Assembly (NCBI GenBank): GCA_023409755.1
Contig: JAEYRA010000140.1
Location: 1-10,014 of the forward strand
Direction of reading: 5' to 3'
DNA: 10,014 bases
Source of the DNA: Bacillota bacterium
Lineage (GTDB): Bacteria > Bacillota > Clostridia > Christensenellales > UMGS416
A program made the position numbers and the translations under genes. The notes beneath the pieces are model-generated. The model saw only the letters and a list, made by a program, of their open reading frames with translations, ran no database searches and had not been told where the DNA came from. Shown here piece after piece: positions 6,571 through 10,014 of this stretch; position 1 is the stretch's first letter, and the number at the start of each line of letters is the position of its first letter.

Positions 6571-7434
6571 GTGCTCGATACCAAAGACCTGTCCCAGCGC
6601 ATCAACGACGGCTACAGTGACATGAGCAAGGGGCAGAAGCGGATTGCCGATTTCATACTGAAAAACTACGACAAGGCAGCCTACATGACAGCCCTGCGGC
6701 TGGGCGACAGCGTGGGGGTCAGCGAATCGACGGTGGTGCGCTTTGCCATGGACCTGGGGTACCCTGGCTACCCGCAGCTGCAAAAGGCGCTGCAGGACCT
6801 GGTGCGCAACCGCCTGACGACGCTGCAGCGCATGGAGATGACCAGCGACATGAGCCGCAGCATGGTGCTGCGCACGGTGCTGCGGGCCGACATGAGCAAC
6901 CTCCGCCAGACCATAGACAGCGTCAACGCCGAGGAGTTTGAACAGGTCGTGGACGAGGTGTACAACGCCCGCCGCGTTTACATCCTAGGCGCGCGTAGTT
7001 CGGCTCCGTTGGCACAGTTCATGGGGTATTACCTCAACTTTCTGCTGGACAACGTCGTTGTTGTCACCAGCGGCATCAACGACATCATGGAGCAGTTGGT
7101 GCACATTGAGGAGAACGACGTGCTCATTGGCATCAGCTTCCCGCGCTACTCCAAGCGTACCATCGAAGGCGTCCGCTTTGCCAAGGACAAGGGTGCGCGC
7201 ATCGTCGCCATCACCGACTCCGGCGCGTCGCCACTCAACGAGTATGCGGATCATGTGCTGGTGGCCCACAGCAACATCGCATCTTTTGTGGATTCGCTGG
7301 TTGCACCATTCTCCATCGTCAACGCCTTCGTCGTTTCCATTGGCCTTAGGAAGCGCAACGAAGCAAGTGAGAACTTCATGGAGCTGGAGCGCATCTGGGA
7401 TGAGTACAACGTCTATGTCGACAAAGCCCGCTGA
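6571..7434 (+). CDS. MurR/RpiR family transcriptional regulator
   Basis: A 287-residue DNA-binding regulator. Family members usually sense phosphosugars and control sugar, amino-sugar or cell-wall precursor genes. The N-terminal HTH_6 domain occupies about 6-80, with the recognition region LGDSVGVSESTVVRFAMDLG (44-63). A SIS domain (about 123-255) contains the phosphosugar-loop type sequence GARSSAPLA (140-148) and ISFPRYSKRT (188-197). I chose the GTG at 6571 because AGAGGTG (6558-6564), spanning the surE stop, lies 6 nt before it and the resulting length suits the family. A start at 6496 would overlap surE by 70 nt without a clear site. It sits between surE and a flavoprotein gene rather than beside sugar genes, so its regulon cannot be inferred from neighbours. 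Confidence 0.9.
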   Translation: MLDTKDLSQRINDGYSDMSKGQKRIADFILKNYDKAAYMTALRLGDSVGVSESTVVRFAMDLGYPGYPQLQKALQDLVRNRLTTLQRMEMTSDMSRSMVLRTVLRADMSNLRQTIDSVNAEEFEQVVDEVYNARRVYILGARSSAPLAQFMGYYLNFLLDNVVVVTSGINDIMEQLVHIEENDVLIGISFPRYSKRTIEGVRFAKDKGARIVAITDSGASPLNEYADHVLVAHSNIASFVDSLVAPFSIVNAFVVSIGLRKRNEASENFMELERIWDEYNVYVDKAR

Positions 7435-8665
7435 CGCCGGAACATTGCCGGTCGTCGTCATTGGCGGCGGGCCAGCCGGCATGATGGCAGCGGTAGAGGC
7501 GGCACGGCGCGGCCTTCGTGTGCTACTGCTGGAGCATAATGAGAAGCTGGGAAAGAAGCTGTACATCACAGGCAAAGGCCGTTGCAACCTGACCAACGCC
7601 ACGCCGAGGGAGACGCACATTGCCCATGCCCGGCGCAATGGAAAGTTCCTCTACGGGGCACTGACGCGGCTGGACGCGCAGGGCTTGATGGACTATGTGG
7701 AGCGTCTGAGTGTGCCCTTGGTGGTGGAGCGGGGCGAGCGCGTATTCCCAGCCTCCTATAAAGCCAGCGATGTCACACGCGCCTTTGAGCGGGAGCTCGC
7801 TCGGCTGGGTGTCACGGTGTTGCTGCGCACCGGTGCGAAGGACATTGTGACCGAAGAAGGTGTGGCCCGCGCGGTACTGACGACCGATGGGCGGCGCATC
7901 GACTGCCGATCGGTAGTGGTGGCAACCGGCGGCTTGTCCTACCCATCCACCGGCTCCACTGGCGATGGGTATCGGCTGGCTGCCGCGCTGGGCCATCGCG
8001 TGCAGCCCACCAGCCCCACGTTGGTGTCGGTCACCACGGCTGAGTCTTGGCCGGGTGAGTTGGCAGGGTTGTCTCTACGCAATGTGCGTTTGACCGTGTT
8101 ACGTGGGAAAAAGAACGTGTGGAGCGAAATTGGCGAGATGCTGTTCACCCATACCGGGGTCAGCGGCCCGCTGGTGCTGACAGCCAGTAGCTACTTGGAA
8201 GCCGATCGGTTGGCAGATGATCGCCTGGTGCTGGATGCCAAGCCGGGATTGGACGCGGAGCAATTGGATGCCCGGTTGGTACGCGACTTCCAGGCCAATC
8301 CCAATCGCTCAGTCAAAAACCAGTTGCCCGAGTTGTTGCCGGCACGCATGGCTCCGATTGTGGCGGATCTGGCAGGGATACCGGCCGATCAGTCTTGTCA
8401 TCAGGTCAGCCGGCCCCAGCGGGAGCGTCTGACCGCCATGATGAAGAACCTGGTGCTGACGCCTTCGGCTCTCGGGTCCTGGAACGAGGCGGTTGTCACT
8501 CGCGGCGGTGTCGCCTGTACGGAGGTTGACCCCAAGACCATGCAATCCAAACTGGTGCAGGGGCTCTTCTTCTGTGGGGAGGTGCTTGACGTGGATGCCC
8601 AGACGGGCGGCTTCAATCTGCAGATCGCTTTTTCCACCGGGTACACCGCCGGCCAATGCTGTTGA
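7415..8665 (+). CDS. NAD(P)/FAD-dependent oxidoreductase, HI0933/YhiN/BaiN-like
   Basis: A 416-residue flavoprotein of the HI0933-like family. The FAD-binding Rossmann motif VVVIGGGPAGMMAA is at 13-26, Glu40 is placed to hold the FAD ribose, and KKLYITGKGRCNLTN (47-61) is the family signature. ATGGLSYPSTGSTGDGY and, near the C terminus, GEVLDVDAQTGG then NLQIAFSTG complete the pattern. Most members have no known reaction. BaiN of Clostridium scindens, in this family, has been linked to bile-acid reduction, but nothing here is specific to bile acids. ATG 7415 gives a 20-nt overlap with the regulator gene; ATG 7400, five codons earlier, is also possible. The overlap implies translational coupling with the RpiR-type gene. 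The family is clear; the substrate is unknown. Confidence 0.9.
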   Translation: MSTKPADAGTLPVVVIGGGPAGMMAAVEAARRGLRVLLLEHNEKLGKKLYITGKGRCNLTNATPRETHIAHARRNGKFLYGALTRLDAQGLMDYVERLSVPLVVERGERVFPASYKASDVTRAFERELARLGVTVLLRTGAKDIVTEEGVARAVLTTDGRRIDCRSVVVATGGLSYPSTGSTGDGYRLAAALGHRVQPTSPTLVSVTTAESWPGELAGLSLRNVRLTVLRGKKNVWSEIGEMLFTHTGVSGPLVLTASSYLEADRLADDRLVLDAKPGLDAEQLDARLVRDFQANPNRSVKNQLPELLPARMAPIVADLAGIPADQSCHQVSRPQRERLTAMMKNLVLTPSALGSWNEAVVTRGGVACTEVDPKTMQSKLVQGLFFCGEVLDVDAQTGGFNLQIAFSTGYTAGQCC

Positions 8666-8690
8666 CGCTGTCGGCTTTTTCCATTATGAT
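8662..8690 (+). promoter_or_regulatory. Sigma-A-type promoter of the LiaF-like gene
   Basis: TTGACG (8662-8667) and TATGAT (8685-8690) are separated by exactly 17 nt, each one base from consensus. The -35 box overlaps the stop codon of the flavoprotein gene (8663-8665). Transcription would begin near 8697, about 25 nt before the LiaF-like start codon, giving that gene expression independent of the surE cluster. Confidence 0.75.
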
Positions 8691-8707
8691 GGCAATGCAA
8701 TCATAAT
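8683..8707. repeat. Inverted repeat over the -10 box and start site, candidate operator
   Basis: ATTATGAT (8683-8690) and ATCATAAT (8700-8707) are perfect 8-bp arms separated by 9 nt. The left arm contains the -10 hexamer TATGAT and the centre falls at the expected transcription start. The right arm ends at the ribosome binding site AGGAGG (8708-8713). The geometry suits a dimeric repressor, or a small 5' hairpin in the mRNA if transcription starts earlier than predicted. Confidence 0.45.
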
Positions 8708-8721
8708 AGGAGGATGAGAAG

Positions 8722-9228
8722 ATGCGGTTGTTCAGTGGATTGTTTTGGGGCGTGTTTCTGGTGGCATCCGGTGCCATTCTGTTGTTGAAGTATTCGCTCA
8801 ATTTGAGCTTTTCTGGCGGAAAACTGATTTTTGGCCTGCTGGTTCTGCTCATTGGTATTTCCATGTTGACATCCGGTGTTGCATGGAAGGGCGATGCCAG
8901 CCACCGCACGACGATGTTTTCAGATAACGAGACGGTGGCGGCTCAAAGCGGCGAGACCTATTCCGTGGTCTTTGCTGAGACGCGGTACGACCTGTCGCAG
9001 GCACAAGCTGGCAGCCGCGTCAAGATCAACTGCGCCTTTGGCTCGGCTAAAGTACAGTTGCCGGCCGGTGCGGTTGTCGTCACGTCCAACTGTGCCTTTG
9101 GTAACGTCAGTATGCCGGATGGTTCCAATTATCCCTTCGGCAGCGGGCGGTATACGTCTGGGCAGGGTGACGCAGTCTATGTGGAGATCAGCTGTGCCTT
9201 TGGTGAAGTTACCATTTACAATCCGTAA
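8722..9228 (+). CDS. LiaF-like small membrane protein with three CAFG repeats
   Basis: A 168-residue protein with two predicted membrane helices (about 5-23 and 34-53), then a soluble domain (about 70-168) rich in short beta strands. The pattern of VVFAETRYDLSQA followed by repeated phi-x-CAFG-x-V units resembles the C-terminal domain of LiaF/YvqF-type cell-envelope stress proteins, where FGD-type strands recur. Known LiaF proteins restrain the LiaRS envelope-stress system and have four N-terminal helices; this one has two and no LiaRS genes nearby. CAFG occurs three times (104-107, 124-127, 158-161), giving three of the protein's evenly placed Cys residues. The ATG at 8722 follows AGGAGG (8708-8713). 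A role in envelope sensing is only inferred. Confidence 0.75.
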   Translation: MRLFSGLFWGVFLVASGAILLLKYSLNLSFSGGKLIFGLLVLLIGISMLTSGVAWKGDASHRTTMFSDNETVAAQSGETYSVVFAETRYDLSQAQAGSRVKINCAFGSAKVQLPAGAVVVTSNCAFGNVSMPDGSNYPFGSGRYTSGQGDAVYVEISCAFGEVTIYNP

Positions 9229-9243
9229 CGGACGCGTTATACT
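9215..9243 (+). promoter_or_regulatory. Sigma-A-type promoter of the DUF1858 gene
   Basis: TTTACA (9215-9220) and TATACT (9238-9243) are separated by 17 nt, each one base from consensus. The -35 box lies inside the last codons of the LiaF-like gene and the -10 box is just past its stop (9226-9228). Transcription would begin near 9250, leaving a leader of about 29 nt with the strong AGGAGGTGG site at 9266-9274. Confidence 0.75.
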
Positions 9244-9278
9244 CTACTAAACTACTCGTATTGACAGGAGGTGGAACG

Positions 9279-9482
9279 ATGGCAACTGTGACGAAGGAGA
9301 TGTCAATTTCCGAGGTGTTGAAATTGGATATGGCGACCGCGCCGATCTTTTTGGAATATGGCATGCACTGCATTGGCTGCCCGATGGCTTCTGCGGAAAG
9401 CATTGAGGACGCCAGCTTTACCCATGGGATTGACGTTGATGCCCTGATCGAGAGCTTGAACGAGTTCTTCGCGTCCAAGTAG
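9279..9482 (+). CDS. DUF1858 domain protein (CxxC, putative redox-disulfide)
   Basis: A 67-residue protein that is essentially one DUF1858 domain, the small fold often found alone or attached to hybrid-cluster and other redox proteins in anaerobes. MSISEVLKLD (8-17), then FLEYGMHCIGCPMAS (24-38) with Cys31 and Cys34, and a final helix (52-65) match the family. The CxxCP pair suggests a redox disulfide or ligand site, but no biochemical function is established to my knowledge. The ATG at 9279 is chosen over an upstream TTG at 9261 because AGGAGGTGG (9266-9274), a near-perfect anti-16S match, precedes it. It is a single-gene unit with its own promoter and terminator. Confidence 0.88.
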   Translation: MATVTKEMSISEVLKLDMATAPIFLEYGMHCIGCPMASAESIEDASFTHGIDVDALIESLNEFFASK

Positions 9483-9500
9483 AACAGTACAGAAAACGAC

Positions 9501-9529
9501 AAAAACCGACGGAAGAACCGTCGGTTTTT
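9501..9529 (+). terminator. Strong intrinsic terminator after the DUF1858 gene
   Basis: A perfect 12-bp stem (AAAAACCGACGG at 9501-9512, CCGTCGGTTTTT at 9518-9529) with loop AAGAA, ending in a T-run and starting 18 nt after the stop codon. The A-run on the left side could let it also work for the opposite strand. It separates the DUF1858 unit from the rRNA operon. Confidence 0.92.
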
Positions 9530-9611
9530 GTTATCCTTACATTTTATGCGTTCCGAAGTGAAATGTCCGTATAAGCATGAATATTATTTCGAATTTGAGC
9601 GACAATAAACG

Positions 9612-9640
9612 TTGTATTAGCATGCAGTGGTTGCTATAAT
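9612..9640 (+). promoter_or_regulatory. rRNA operon promoter candidate P1
   Basis: TATAAT (9635-9640) is a perfect -10 with an extended TGC (9632-9634) directly before it. TTGTAT (9612-9617) is a weak -35 at 17-nt spacing. The preceding stretch (about 9541-9611) is clearly AT-richer than the surrounding genes, as expected for an upstream activating region. Transcription would start near 9647, about 270 nt before the 16S gene. Confidence 0.65.
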
Positions 9641-9734
9641 ACGCAATACCAAACGACAACTGGATCGGTTCAGACCATGGGTGGTCATGGGTGAGAGGGG
9701 AAAGCGACGAGCCGGAACCTTCGAAAATTTCCTC

Positions 9735-9763
9735 TTGACACGGTGGCGTCGGTTTGGTATCCT
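9735..9763 (+). promoter_or_regulatory. rRNA operon promoter candidate P2
   Basis: TTGACA (9735-9740) is a perfect -35. TATCCT (9758-9763) is the -10 at 17-nt spacing, helped by an extended TGG (9755-9757). An A/T block, CGAAAATTTCC (9722-9732), sits directly upstream of the -35 like an UP element. The start would be near 9770. Tandem promoters of this kind are usual for rRNA operons. Confidence 0.72.
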
Positions 9764-9769
9764 AACAAA

Positions 9770-9914
9770 GCTGTCGCCGACGGCAGGGCCGAAAGAGACA
9801 GCAAGGCGCACCTTGAAAACCGAATAGAGCAAGAAGAGTGAGAAAGACAAACGCGATTCATTTGAGTGAAAAGGCAAAGCTTCACTTGAGAGAGTGGAGA
9901 TTTAGTCAGAGATT
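9770..9914 (+). other. rRNA leader with boxA-like antitermination element
   Basis: The untranslated leader between P2 and the 16S gene. CCTTGAAAACCGAATAGAG (9811-9829) resembles the boxA-type Nus-factor site found before 16S and 23S genes in Firmicutes. GAGTGAA (9864-9870) can pair with TTCACTT (9881-9887) in a small stem. The segment just before the 16S gene probably pairs with sequence beyond its 3' end to form the processing stalk, which cannot be checked here. Reading frames crossing 9530-9914 have no family resemblance and I treat this stretch as non-coding. Confidence 0.6.
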
Positions 9915-10014
9915 GAACATGAGAGTTTGATCCTGGCTCAGGACGAACGCTGGCGGCGTGCCTGACCCATGCAAGTCGAACGAAGGTGTAGCAATACACC
10001 TGAGTGGCGGACGG
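9915..10014 (+). rRNA. 16S ribosomal RNA, 5' end only
   Basis: The universal 16S start AGAGTTTGATCCTGGCTCAG is at 9922-9941, followed by GACGAACGCTGGCGGCGTGC, GCAAGTCGAACG and AGTGGCGGACGG. By alignment with E. coli numbering, where this motif begins at position 8, the mature 5' end is near 9915; the exact processing site may differ by a few bases. The gene runs off the right edge. The V1 region is very short, a 7-bp hairpin (AGGTGTA at 9984-9990, TACACCT at 9995-10001) capped by GCAA. It is transcribed in the same direction as all protein genes in the window. Confidence 0.98.

Noticed and set aside
9677..9694. Direct repeat CATGGGTG (two copies) in the rRNA leader
   Set aside because: Eight bases repeated once, also explained by a small GACCA/TGGTC stem; too weak to call an element.
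9617..9999. Short open frames on both strands across the rRNA promoter and leader
   Set aside because: They overlap promoters, leader and the 16S gene, lack ribosome binding sites and have no family resemblance.

Overview
The window is a GC-rich bacterial chromosome segment with every gene on the + strand. It ends in the first ~100 bases of a 16S rRNA gene. The 16S start is bacterial and matches the usual 27F site. Together with the gene content (a PBP5-type carboxypeptidase next to an RluB-type synthase, split biotin-dependent carboxyltransferase subunits, an RpiR-type regulator, a LiaF-like membrane protein, a DUF1858 protein, strong AGGAGG ribosome binding sites) it suggests an anaerobic Firmicute of the broad clostridial kind. 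I cannot name a genus.

Layout. (1) 1-1126: a D-Ala-D-Ala carboxypeptidase whose 5' end lies outside the window, overlapping by 58 nt an rRNA pseudouridine synthase (1069-1800). (2) 1801-1895: an intergenic region with an extended -10 promoter flanked by an inverted repeat. (3) 1896-5580: a compact four-gene operon holding a methylmalonyl-CoA-type carboxyltransferase, a small OadG-like membrane protein, a biotin carboxyl carrier protein, and a pyruvate/oxaloacetate carboxyltransferase. (4) 5581-5767: a spacer with three possible RNA hairpins. (5) 5768-8665: surE, an rpiR-type regulator and a BaiN/HI0933-like flavoprotein, tightly packed and probably co-transcribed. (6) 8662-9529: two small single genes, a LiaF-like membrane protein and a DUF1858 CxxC protein. 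Each has its own promoter overlapping the end of the gene before it, and the second is closed by a strong terminator. (7) 9530-10014: an AT-richer rRNA promoter and leader region with two promoter candidates and a boxA-like element, then the 16S gene.

The most interesting part is the carboxyltransferase operon. It holds the equivalents of all three subunits of propionibacterial transcarboxylase (12S, 1.3S and 5S). It lacks both a biotin carboxylase and the OadB/MmdB/GcdB membrane decarboxylase, yet keeps an OadG-like membrane subunit. The 12S-like subunit also deviates at the usual glycine-rich acyl-CoA motifs. This could be a transcarboxylase, possibly membrane-anchored, moving a carboxyl group between an acyl-CoA and pyruvate/oxaloacetate, or part of a Na+ pump whose beta subunit is encoded elsewhere. 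No CRISPR array, tRNA gene, insertion sequence or obvious defence system is visible.
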